Source: Bacillota bacterium (GTDB taxonomy: Bacteria; Bacillota; Clostridia; Christensenellales; SZUA-584). From it: a stretch of 57,581 bases of DNA. The notes under the pieces were generated by a model that searched no databases, was not told where the DNA came from, and saw only the letters and a program-made list of their open reading frames with translations. The DNA lies in contig JAEXTV010000017.1 of assembly GCA_023406895.1 (NCBI GenBank), forward strand, positions 1 through 57,581, read 5' to 3'. Shown piece after piece: positions 1 to 7,970 of the stretch. Position numbers and translations under genes: made by a program. Positions within the stretch are counted from its first letter, which is position 1; each line of letters starts with the position of its first letter.

Positions 1-143
1 AACTGCTAAAGCAGTCGTCTCGATCGCTGCTTTTTGCTTTGAGTCACTTGAGAATTGTCATTCGCTTCGCTCAATTCTTTAAGCTAAAGCATTCTTTAAC
101 TCACACCAGCAGAGCTGGTGGATTCTAGCGCTAAAGCACATAC
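1..143. repeat. Intergenic palindrome-rich segment
   Basis: No gene is supported here. The stretch is made of short inverted repeats: ACTGCT-AA-AGCAGT at 2-15, GAATTG...CAATTC across roughly 51-76, and CACCAGC-aga-GCTGGTG at 104-120. A related string (AAAGCAGTCG followed by CTCG and GCTGCT) recurs near 3119-3145, which suggests a dispersed extragenic palindromic element. The left edge is cut by the window, so the full unit cannot be defined. Confidence 0.45.
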
Positions 144-169
144 AAAAGGGACGCCGTTTTCGGCGTCCC
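144..169 (-). terminator. Intrinsic terminator of the EF-G2-like gene
   Basis: Read leftward, GGGACGCCG, an AAAA loop and CGGCGTCCC form a perfect 9-bp stem followed directly by TTTT. It lies 12 bp beyond the stop codon of the EF-G-like gene. Confidence 0.9.
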
Positions 170-180
170 TCGTATTGTCT

Positions 181-2262
181 TTATTCTTCTTCGGCTTCTT
201 TCTTATGAGCCGCGATGACCTTCTCCGCCATATTGCCCGGCAGTTCGTCGTAACGCTCAAACGTCATATCAAACTTGCCGCGCGCCTGCGTCATCGATCG
301 CAAATCCGTCGCGTACTTGAACACTTCGGCCAGCGGCACCTCCGCAACAACCTCCTGGTTGCCGCCCGTCACCGGGTTCATGCCGAGTATGCGGCCGCGG
401 CGTCTGTTGATATCGCCGATGATATCACCCATGTATTCGTCGGGGATATTGACAACGAGCTTATAGATGGGTTCGAGCAGCACCGGGTTCGCTTCCGCGC
501 AGGCTTTCTTATAAGATAGGCTGGCAGCCACCTTAAACGCCATTTCAGACGAGTCGACCGGATGGTATGAGCCGTCCACGAGTGTGGCACGGATATTGAC
601 CATCGGGAATCCCGCGAGCACACCGCGCACAAGGCTTTCTCTGAGGCCCTTTTCCACGGCGGGAATATAGTTGCGCGGCACCACGCCGCCCACGATCTGA
701 TCGACAAACTCAAAGTTTTCGGTCGAATCAAACAGCGGTTCGAATTCAATCCACACATCGCCGAACTGGCCGTGTCCGCCCGACTGTTTCTTATGTCGGC
801 CCTGTGCCTTCACTTTCTTCTTGATTGTTTCGCGATAAGGAATCTGCGGATCGGATAGCTGTGCTTCCACACCGAACTTATTCTGAAGTTTCTTGCATAT
901 AACCTCAAGATGCAGTTCGCCGAGCCCGCTGACCAGCGTATCGGACGTTTCCGTTTGTTTGACCACCTTGAAGGTCGGGTCTTCTTCTTCGAGCCGGTGC
1001 AATCCAGCAAATACCTTCTCTTCGTCGCCCTGCTTCTTGGCGGTAACGGCCAGAGAAATGCACGGCTTCGGGAACACGATGTCGGGGAACACCACCGAGC
1101 CCGATTCGTCACAGAGCGTGTTGCCTGTGTCGGTATGCTGAAGCTTGGCCAGCGCGCCGATGTCGCCGGCAGTCAGCTTCTCAACGCCGATCTGTTTTTT
1201 GCCCTGCATTACATAAATCTGCCCGAACTTTTCGGATTTGCCGGTGTTGGCGTTCTTTATGGTCTGTCCAACGCTCAGCTCTCCGCCGAGAACTTTGAAA
1301 ACAGAAAGCTTGCCCACAAACGGGTCAGCCACTGATTTGTAAACCTGAGCGGCAAACGGCTGCTTCACATCGGCTGTATAAGTGATTTCTTCACCTTTTG
1401 CGTTTTTGCCTTTGATGTTGATGGCTTTATCGGGCGAGGGCAAAAATGCCACGATGTTATCGAGCAGCAATGAGACACCGAAATTCGGCGCAGCAGCACC
1501 TATGAATACAGGCACCACGTCTCCCGCATCAATACCCACTTTGAGGCCTTTGATGATATCGTCTTTGCTGAGCTCTTCACCCGCAAAGAATTTTTCCATC
1601 AGTGTTTCATCGTTTTCGGCAGCGTTTTCAATGATCGATTCTCTGATTTCACTGGCCTTATCCTGCAAATCGGCGGGTACATCAACGCTCTTGACTTTCT
1701 TGCCGTCAAATTCGTAAGCTTTCATATCCACAACGTCGAGAATGCCTTTGAAATTAAGGCCCTGTCCGATAGGCAGCTGCATCGGGGTGATGCGTGTGCC
1801 GAATTTATTCTTGAGGCTGTCGAGCGCCTTGTCAAAATCCACGTTTTCCTTATCCATCTGGTTAATAAAAAATGCTTTGGAAATTCCGGCATCGGTGCAG
1901 GCATCCCATGCCTTTTCAGCGCCCACCGTGAGGCCCGAAAGCCCGTTCACAAGTATCAGCGCGCTGTCCGCCAGATAGTAGCCCGAAGTGGCGTCGCCGA
2001 TAAAATCGAAATATCCCGGCGTATCGATGATGTTGATTTTTGCACCGTTCCATTCTACGGGCGCGATAGCAGAGCTTAATGAGATGTGGCGTTTTGTTTC
2101 CTCGGGATCAAAATCCATCACCGTGTTGCCGTCTTCCGTTTTGCCCTGTCTGTCGATTGCACCGCTGCAAAAAAGCATGGCTTCTGCTAAAGTTGTTTTC
2201 CCTTCGCCGCCATGCCCCACAAGTGTGATGTTCCTTATGTCGCCCGTTCCATAAAATTTCAT
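181..2262 (-). CDS. Elongation factor G-like GTPase (EF-G2 type)
   Basis: A translation-factor GTPase of 693 residues with full EF-G architecture (G domain, domains II to V). The ATG at 2262 is chosen over an upstream ATG at 2292 because GGAGG lies just ahead of it. The P-loop is GHGGEGKT (16-23). The G3 motif is DTPGY (80-84), with tyrosine where canonical EF-G has the catalytic histidine of DTPGH. The G4 motif reads NQMD (134-137) instead of NKMD. P-loop and DTPGY resemble the EF-G-2 branch known from Thermus rather than the main translocase usually encoded beside rpsL and rpsG, so this is probably a second, specialised EF-G. It could act in recycling or under stress, but that role is inference. 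The gene stands alone between its own terminator and a divergent membrane-protein gene. Confidence 0.9.
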   Translation of the reverse strand: MKFYGTGDIRNITLVGHGGEGKTTLAEAMLFCSGAIDRQGKTEDGNTVMDFDPEETKRHISLSSAIAPVEWNGAKINIIDTPGYFDFIGDATSGYYLADSALILVNGLSGLTVGAEKAWDACTDAGISKAFFINQMDKENVDFDKALDSLKNKFGTRITPMQLPIGQGLNFKGILDVVDMKAYEFDGKKVKSVDVPADLQDKASEIRESIIENAAENDETLMEKFFAGEELSKDDIIKGLKVGIDAGDVVPVFIGAAAPNFGVSLLLDNIVAFLPSPDKAINIKGKNAKGEEITYTADVKQPFAAQVYKSVADPFVGKLSVFKVLGGELSVGQTIKNANTGKSEKFGQIYVMQGKKQIGVEKLTAGDIGALAKLQHTDTGNTLCDESGSVVFPDIVFPKPCISLAVTAKKQGDEEKVFAGLHRLEEEDPTFKVVKQTETSDTLVSGLGELHLEVICKKLQNKFGVEAQLSDPQIPYRETIKKKVKAQGRHKKQSGGHGQFGDVWIEFEPLFDSTENFEFVDQIVGGVVPRNYIPAVEKGLRESLVRGVLAGFPMVNIRATLVDGSYHPVDSSEMAFKVAASLSYKKACAEANPVLLEPIYKLVVNIPDEYMGDIIGDINRRRGRILGMNPVTGGNQEVVAEVPLAEVFKYATDLRSMTQARGKFDMTFERYDELPGNMAEKVIAAHKKEAEEE

Positions 2263-2285
2263 ATATATCCTCCAACATTTCGCTT

Positions 2286-2360
2286 CCGGCATTACTTTTT
2301 GCCATGCCGGCTTTTATCGTGTTTAACAGTAATTCTATCAGAAAGGCTGGCAAAAATAAA
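2286..2360 (-). promoter_or_regulatory. Candidate promoter and leader hairpin of the EF-G2-like gene
   Basis: Leftward, TTTATT (2355-2360), 17 bp and an extended -10 TGATAGAAT (2332-2340) make a modest promoter. The leader then carries the hairpin CCGGCAT...ATGCCGG (2286-2310) before the SD. There is no U-tract after the hairpin, so it is not a terminator. Confidence 0.4.
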
Positions 2361-2438
2361 TAGAAATTTAAATTCCGTACTGGAAATTCAATATGATTTA
2401 TGTGATAATAGCGGCATAAATGAATCAAGGAGTATAGA

Positions 2439-3023
2439 ATGGATACAGAAAAGAAGAAATTTACCGACATGCAGCTGCGTGTATTTCAAATTATCGCAGG
2501 CGTCGTGTCTGCCGCGGCGCTGTTTTTGTCCATCTACCTGCCCACGTATTTTAAACTTGAAAAAGATAGCCTATTGAACTATACATTTGTTGTTGTCTTT
2601 TTGATTGTGATGATGGGCAGACGGTCCATCGAAAACAAGTACCGCTTAAGGCTCAACCTTTATTCACTCACATTGATGGACGGTATTCTCGGTGCCATCA
2701 TTATTTTCGGTATTAATGTGCTGTATGCGAACGAAGACACCGGGTTGACACGGCTCGATAATACAGTCAAGATACTGATTATCGTCGGCGCTTTGGCCAT
2801 ACTGCTGGTTCTCGGCATTTTAATCCCTCTTATCCGTTATACGAAACGCAAAGCAAACGGTACACTTGCGCCCATCCGGCTGCCCGAGAAACCCGAACCT
2901 GCGGAGGGCGAAGTGGCCGAAGACGACCCCAACCGGCCTTTAACGATTGAAGAGAAAATCGCCGCGATGTCGCGTGAGCTTGATGAAGGCAAACCGGACG
3001 AAACCGATAAAGACGAAAAATAA
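2439..3023 (+). CDS. Small integral membrane protein, unknown function
   Basis: A 194-residue protein that I do not recognise. The ATG follows AAGGAG at 2427-2432. Four hydrophobic segments are visible at about 12-32, 42-57, 75-95 and 110-133. A hydrophilic C-terminal tail of about 60 residues follows, rich in Pro, Glu, Asp and Lys and probably cytoplasmic. It is a single-gene unit, divergent from the EF-G-like gene and closed by a strong terminator. An upstream TGGAAA-N17-GATAAT is a weak promoter candidate. No catalytic motif is apparent. Confidence 0.8.
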   Translation: MDTEKKKFTDMQLRVFQIIAGVVSAAALFLSIYLPTYFKLEKDSLLNYTFVVVFLIVMMGRRSIENKYRLRLNLYSLTLMDGILGAIIIFGINVLYANEDTGLTRLDNTVKILIIVGALAILLVLGILIPLIRYTKRKANGTLAPIRLPEKPEPAEGEVAEDDPNRPLTIEEKIAAMSRELDEGKPDETDKDEK

Positions 3024-3038
3024 TTCTAAACATAAATG

Positions 3039-3071
3039 CCGGCACATCAATCGTTGATTGCCGGTTTTTTA
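3039..3071 (+). terminator. Intrinsic terminator
   Basis: CCGGCA...TGCCGG (3039-3064) with inner ATCAA/TTGAT pairing, followed by TTTTTT. It lies 15 bp past the stop of the membrane protein. Confidence 0.9.
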
Positions 3072-3073
3072 TT

Positions 3074-3498
3074 GTCTTGTAACAATCATTCACTGATTTT
3101 TGAATGAGAGGGATGCGAAAGCAGTCGCCTCGGTCCGGCTGCTCGGTAACTTCACTTACTATTCTTTCAAACGCATTAGCTCACTGTATAACGGTTAGAG
3201 CGGCTATGGCGAGAGAACGAAGAAAAGCTGCATCTGACCCCAAGTTTCAGATCAACTGACTCTTCATTCGCATCGCTGTTTACTGCGATGCAGAAAGAAT
3301 GACCGCAACCGCCTGCTCTGTCATGCTAAGGCGCGCAGCGACGAATACATCTATGTTTGGTAATCGAAATATGCTGGTTTGTAAAGTGTGTGGGGCTATG
3401 CCCCTCGGTGATCATGACGCACTTGCCGTCTGCGACAAGATTCGTATCCCATGAGCAGCCATTGCATGCTTGTCATCAATCCTGTCGGCAATATCGCC
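3074..3498. other. Intergenic region without a supported gene
   Basis: About 425 bp. I see no ORF with an SD site or recognisable protein. It contains the hairpin CATCGC...GCGATG near 3264-3292 and, near 3119-3145, a string related to the left edge of the window. Possibly decayed repeat material. Confidence 0.5.
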
Positions 3499-3537
3499 AA
3501 AAAAAAGACCGACATTCTTATTTAAAGACTGTCGGCC
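3499..3537 (-). terminator. Intrinsic terminator of the diguanylate cyclase gene
   Basis: Read leftward, a GGCCGACA stem (3530-3537) pairs with TGTCGGTC (3507-3514), followed by a run of eight T. Confidence 0.85.
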
Positions 3538-3575
3538 GTTGTGTCGCCTTGATTTGACCTTATTCGTTATAATCA

Positions 3576-5069
3576 TTATTTCTCGAAGAAGCAGAACTTG
3601 ACCTTGCCGCTCATCTTGGCGAATGCCAGCGCTTTATCGGCATTGATCAGCAGATCTTTATAATTGACAGCAGTCTCGGGATAAACGCATACACCGATGC
3701 TCACGGTGATACGACTGTCCCCCTCGTCTTTAAAATGGCTGTTCACCCGCTCCATAATCTGATCCAGTATGCTCTCATATTGAGCGATTGACTCTCCAAA
3801 GATGATGAGCGCAAACTCGTCGCCGCCCCACCTGTATACGGTAAGCTCTGAGGATTTAAACGTTCTGAAAATGCTGGCAAGGTCTTTAAGCAGCCGGTCT
3901 CCCTCGTCGTGTCCCTTTGAATCGTTGATGATCTTGAAATCATCCACATCAAGCAAAGCAAACGCAAACGGCTGCTGCGTCCTGATTAAATCCGAAATGT
4001 CGCTTTCAAGGCAGTATCGGTTATTGAGCAGCGTCAGGCTGTCGTGCCGGGCGGTATAATCGGCCTCGTCCATTGCCGCATTCAAACGGGCAAGCAGCAG
4101 AGAAAAAGAGTTCGCGAGCTTTCCCGCTTCATCGGATCTGTTCGTAAATTTTTCCGGAATACGATCGCATTCCGGACCCATTTTTGCAATATATTCTGAC
4201 AGTTCCGTGATAGAGTGGGTCATACGTGACGAAATAAAATAGACGAACGCACCGACGAGAACAAGAGACGATCCGACGATAACAATAAATAAGAAAACTG
4301 TCTGATTATATTGGGCTTTCGTTTCATCAATATTAACAACAGCGGTCACATCGAGCTGCGCGTTCAGCACCGGTATTGTTAAGCTCTTGGCCGGAATGGC
4401 ATCGCCGTCAGCGTTAATTTGGGCTTCGCTCATTTTTCCGAGCACCGAGCCGGTCAGCTTTCCGCCCGCATATTTTTCCGGATACAGTATGGTTCCGAGA
4501 TGCTTCGAAATGAGAATATCGCCTGAAGTCAGGGCCTCCGTTGAAAGAACATCATGCCAGAATTCATCGGCAGACAGCTTGGCAACAAGCCGCCCAATTT
4601 CATGGCCGTCATCATCAAAGATGTATTGCTGAAGCAGAAGCCCTTCCTGCTCGTTCTTATAGAGTCTGCCGAATACGCCCCGGCCGGGCATGCCGGCAAA
4701 ACCGACAACAGGCTGCTTCATACCAAAAGAGGATCCGGTCACACAATGCCACTCGTTGTACCACAGTATCGCATAGTACTCAAAATCGGATATCCTCAGC
4801 GAATACTCTATGTTGGGTATTTTTTCTTTCAGCCGATCCGCTTTCGCGTTTTCACCAAGAAAATCAGCCATGGAGCGAACGGCGCTAAGCCTCACGTCCA
4901 GCAGCTGTGCAATCACATTTGCCGATTCGGTCGCTTTTTCTGCCGTCTTCTCTTGGGCACCGGCGAAAAGGCTTGCGTACATTGACGACAAATAGAAATA
5001 GCCCAGTATTGCTGCCACAATCAGGAAAACCAAAGCTATCATGAATGTGAGTTTGTTCTTAATCGTCAA
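3576..5069 (-). CDS. Membrane-bound diguanylate cyclase (GGDEF)
   Basis: A 497-residue sensor enzyme expected to make cyclic di-GMP from two GTP. The start is TTG at 5069 with GGAGG at 5075-5079. TM1 (about 8-28) and TM2 (about 257-280) enclose a roughly 230-residue extracytoplasmic sensor region of Cache-like length. A HAMP-like linker (281-335) leads to the GGDEF domain. The active-site GGDEF motif is intact at 415-419, and the metal and substrate residues D374, N382 and D391 are present. At the position of the RxxD inhibitory site (just before the five residues preceding GGDEF) the sequence is SSEL, so product feedback through that site is not expected. There is no EAL domain. It is transcribed alone, downstream of uvrA. 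The ligand cannot be read from the sequence. Confidence 0.92.
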   Translation of the reverse strand: MTIKNKLTFMIALVFLIVAAILGYFYLSSMYASLFAGAQEKTAEKATESANVIAQLLDVRLSAVRSMADFLGENAKADRLKEKIPNIEYSLRISDFEYYAILWYNEWHCVTGSSFGMKQPVVGFAGMPGRGVFGRLYKNEQEGLLLQQYIFDDDGHEIGRLVAKLSADEFWHDVLSTEALTSGDILISKHLGTILYPEKYAGGKLTGSVLGKMSEAQINADGDAIPAKSLTIPVLNAQLDVTAVVNIDETKAQYNQTVFLFIVIVGSSLVLVGAFVYFISSRMTHSITELSEYIAKMGPECDRIPEKFTNRSDEAGKLANSFSLLLARLNAAMDEADYTARHDSLTLLNNRYCLESDISDLIRTQQPFAFALLDVDDFKIINDSKGHDEGDRLLKDLASIFRTFKSSELTVYRWGGDEFALIIFGESIAQYESILDQIMERVNSHFKDEGDSRITVSIGVCVYPETAVNYKDLLINADKALAFAKMSGKVKFCFFEK

Positions 5070-5140
5070 AAAAGCCTCCGCTCAAATCCTTTGAAGAATC
5101 AATACCCACTTCTGTTCCTTTTGTAACAAAAATATAAGGA

Positions 5141-7957
5141 TTACAATGCCTTATGCAAATAGTATCCTGTTGCGCTGTTCATATTCTTCGAAATTTCTTC
5201 GGGCGTTCCCGTCGCAATCAAACGGCCGCCGCCGGCTCCGCCTTCGGGACCCAAATCGATGCAATAGTCTGCATATTTGATCACATCGAGATTGTGCTCG
5301 ATCACAATCACGGTATTGCCTTTATCGGCCAGCCGCGCGAGTATCACCACGAGTTTTTTCACATCGTCTGTGTGCAGGCCTGTTGTGGGTTCGTCGAGTA
5401 TGAACAGTGTGTTGCCCGTTTGGCGCTTGGATAGATAAGTGGCGAGTTTCACACGTTGTGCTTCCCCGCCCGAAAGCGTTGTGGACGGCTGACCAAGGCG
5501 TATATACCCAAGGCCGACATCACAGATGACCTGCATCACATTGCGTATGGAGGGAATGCTGTCGAAAAACTCAAGAGCCTCCTCCACCGTCATATCGAGA
5601 ACTTCCTGAATATTTTTGCCCTTGTAGCGCACTTCAAGCGTTTCGCGGTTGTACCTTGCGCCCTTGCAGACTTCACACGGCACATACACATCGGGCAGAA
5701 AATGCATCTCGATCTTGATAATGCCATCACCGCTGCACGCTTCGCACCGGCCGCCCTTCACATTGAACGAAAACCGGCCTTTGCCGAAACCGCGCACCTT
5801 GGCATCCTTCGTCTCCGCGAAAAGATCGCGGATCAGCGTGAATACGCCCGTGTATGTGGCGGGATTGCTTCGGGGGGTGCGCCCGATCGGGCTTTGGTCG
5901 ATGTTCACCACCTTGTCGATCTGCTCCACGCCGTCAATACGCTCGTGCTGTCCCGGCTTTTCCTTGGCGCTGTACAGCCGTTTGGCAAGCGCTTTAAACA
6001 GGATCTCGTTGACGAGCGTCGATTTGCCGCTGCCCGATACGCCCGTCACTGCGGTAATAACCCCCATCGGAAACGTGACATCGATGTTTTTTAAATTATT
6101 CTCCGAGGCGCCCACAATGGTGAAGGAACCGCTCGGCACGCGCCTGACCTCAGGCGTATCAATCTTTTTGGTGCCCGATAAGTACTGCCCCGTGATGGAG
6201 TTCGGATCGGCCATGATTTCCTCGGGCGTTCCCGATGAGACCACACGCCCGCCGTGCACACCCGCGCCCGGCCCCATATCGATCAGAAAATCCGCACTGC
6301 GCATGGTATCTTCATCATGCTCCACCACAATCAGCGTATTGCCGAGCGACTGAAGCTCCTTAAGCGTGGCGAGCAGTTTGTCGTTATCACGCTGATGCAG
6401 GCCGATGCTTGGTTCATCAAGAATATACAGAACGCCCGTCAGGCCCGACCCGATCTGTGTGGCCAGACGGATGCGCTGCGCTTCGCCGCCCGAGAGCGTC
6501 CCCGCCGCGCGTGAGAGCGTGAGATATGACAGGCCGACATTGATTAAAAAGTTAAGACGGGCGTGAAGCTCTTTTAGCACCCTGTCCGCAATGATTCTTT
6601 GTTTTTCCGTCAGCACGAGTCCGTCGAAAAACGCTCGTACCTCGCTGATCGGCATATCGGAGACCTCGGCAATGTTCTTGCCGCCGATTTTCACCGCGAG
6701 CGGCTCAGGTTTATACCGCGTACCGCCGCATTGGGGACAAAAAAGCGTGGCCATATACTTTTCGTACTCAGCCTTCATCATATCCGAATCGGTCTGCATG
6801 TACCGCCGCTCGATGTTTGGAATAATGCCTTCGAATCGGTTCAAAAACGTGCCTTTGCCATAGTCGGACGAATAATCCACCTCAAAGCGCTCGTTATCGG
6901 TGCCGTAAAGCAGCTTTTCCTGAACGCTTCTGTCGAGCTGCTCGAAAGGCGTATTCATATCAAAACCGAAGTGACGCGCCATCCCCTTAAAATACTGCGT
7001 GCCCCAGCTGTCGTCCGACCCGGAGTTCCAGCCCGACACGCGTATCGCGCCTTCCGCGAGCGATTTGGTCTTGTCCGGCACAACAAGGTCTTCGTCCACC
7101 TTCATGATGGTGCCGAGGCCGTGACAGTGCGGGCAGGCGCCGTACGGCGCATTGAAGGAGAACATACGCGGTGAAACCTCTTCGATGCTGATGCCGCAGT
7201 CAATACACGCGTAGTTCTGAGAATAACGCTGCTCGCTGTTATCGCTCATATCAACCACCTTAACAACGCCCTCGCCGCGCGCAAGCCCTGTTTCCACCGA
7301 ATCGTGCAGTCGCGACGCTGCGTCGGGGCTCAGCACAACACGGTCAATCACCACATCGATGGTATGCTTAATGTTTTTATCCAGCACAATTTCCTCATCG
7401 AGCGTGTATGTCGCGCCGTCTACCACAACGCGCGTGTAGCCGCTGCGGCTCAACTCTTCGAGCAGCTTGGTATGCTGGCCCTTTCGCCCCGTCACCACGG
7501 GCGCGAGTATCATGAGCTTTGTCCCCTCGGGGCGGCTCAATATGTCGTCCACAATCTGATCGGCCGTCTGCCGCTCAATCTTCTTGCCGCATTTTGTGCA
7601 GTGCACCTCACCCGCGCGCGCGAACAGCAGACGCAGGTAGTCGTGAATCTCTGTCACCGTGCCCACCGTGGAACGCGGGTTGCGGCTCGTCGTCTTCTGG
7701 TCGATGGAAATCGCGGGCGACAGCCCCTCGATGGAATCGACATCCGGCTTGTCCATCTGCCCCAAAAACTGGCGCGCGTAAGCGGACAGCGATTCGACAT
7801 AGCGCCGCTGCCCTTCCGCGTAAATCGTATCGAAAGCGAGCGACGATTTGCCGCTGCCCGACAGGCCCGTGATCACGACGAGCTTGTCGCGCGGTATCCT
7901 GATATCGATGTTCTTTAAGTTATGTTCCCTTGCGCCCTTAATCGTAATATAATCCAT
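5141..7957 (-). CDS. uvrA: Excinuclease ABC subunit A
   Basis: A 938-residue UvrA, the damage-recognition ATPase of nucleotide excision repair, which loads UvrB onto damaged DNA. The ATG at 7957 gives the family's usual N terminus and length and overlaps the end of uvrB by a few bases. Walker A of the first ABC module is GLSGSGKS (31-38), and the second module has GVSGSGKS around residue 640. Two ABC signature segments (LSGGEAQR) and the zinc-binding C-x2-C pairs of the insertion and C-terminal zinc fingers (CEAC...CEVC) are present. Translation is probably coupled to uvrB. Confidence 0.97.
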   Translation of the reverse strand: MDYITIKGAREHNLKNIDIRIPRDKLVVITGLSGSGKSSLAFDTIYAEGQRRYVESLSAYARQFLGQMDKPDVDSIEGLSPAISIDQKTTSRNPRSTVGTVTEIHDYLRLLFARAGEVHCTKCGKKIERQTADQIVDDILSRPEGTKLMILAPVVTGRKGQHTKLLEELSRSGYTRVVVDGATYTLDEEIVLDKNIKHTIDVVIDRVVLSPDAASRLHDSVETGLARGEGVVKVVDMSDNSEQRYSQNYACIDCGISIEEVSPRMFSFNAPYGACPHCHGLGTIMKVDEDLVVPDKTKSLAEGAIRVSGWNSGSDDSWGTQYFKGMARHFGFDMNTPFEQLDRSVQEKLLYGTDNERFEVDYSSDYGKGTFLNRFEGIIPNIERRYMQTDSDMMKAEYEKYMATLFCPQCGGTRYKPEPLAVKIGGKNIAEVSDMPISEVRAFFDGLVLTEKQRIIADRVLKELHARLNFLINVGLSYLTLSRAAGTLSGGEAQRIRLATQIGSGLTGVLYILDEPSIGLHQRDNDKLLATLKELQSLGNTLIVVEHDEDTMRSADFLIDMGPGAGVHGGRVVSSGTPEEIMADPNSITGQYLSGTKKIDTPEVRRVPSGSFTIVGASENNLKNIDVTFPMGVITAVTGVSGSGKSTLVNEILFKALAKRLYSAKEKPGQHERIDGVEQIDKVVNIDQSPIGRTPRSNPATYTGVFTLIRDLFAETKDAKVRGFGKGRFSFNVKGGRCEACSGDGIIKIEMHFLPDVYVPCEVCKGARYNRETLEVRYKGKNIQEVLDMTVEEALEFFDSIPSIRNVMQVICDVGLGYIRLGQPSTTLSGGEAQRVKLATYLSKRQTGNTLFILDEPTTGLHTDDVKKLVVILARLADKGNTVIVIEHNLDVIKYADYCIDLGPEGGAGGGRLIATGTPEEISKNMNSATGYYLHKAL

Positions 7958-7970
7958 GAGAAGTATATCT

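Noticed and set aside
3357..3557. Rightward ORF of 66 codons in the gap before the diguanylate cyclase
   Set aside because: It runs through the terminator of the opposite gene and has no SD.
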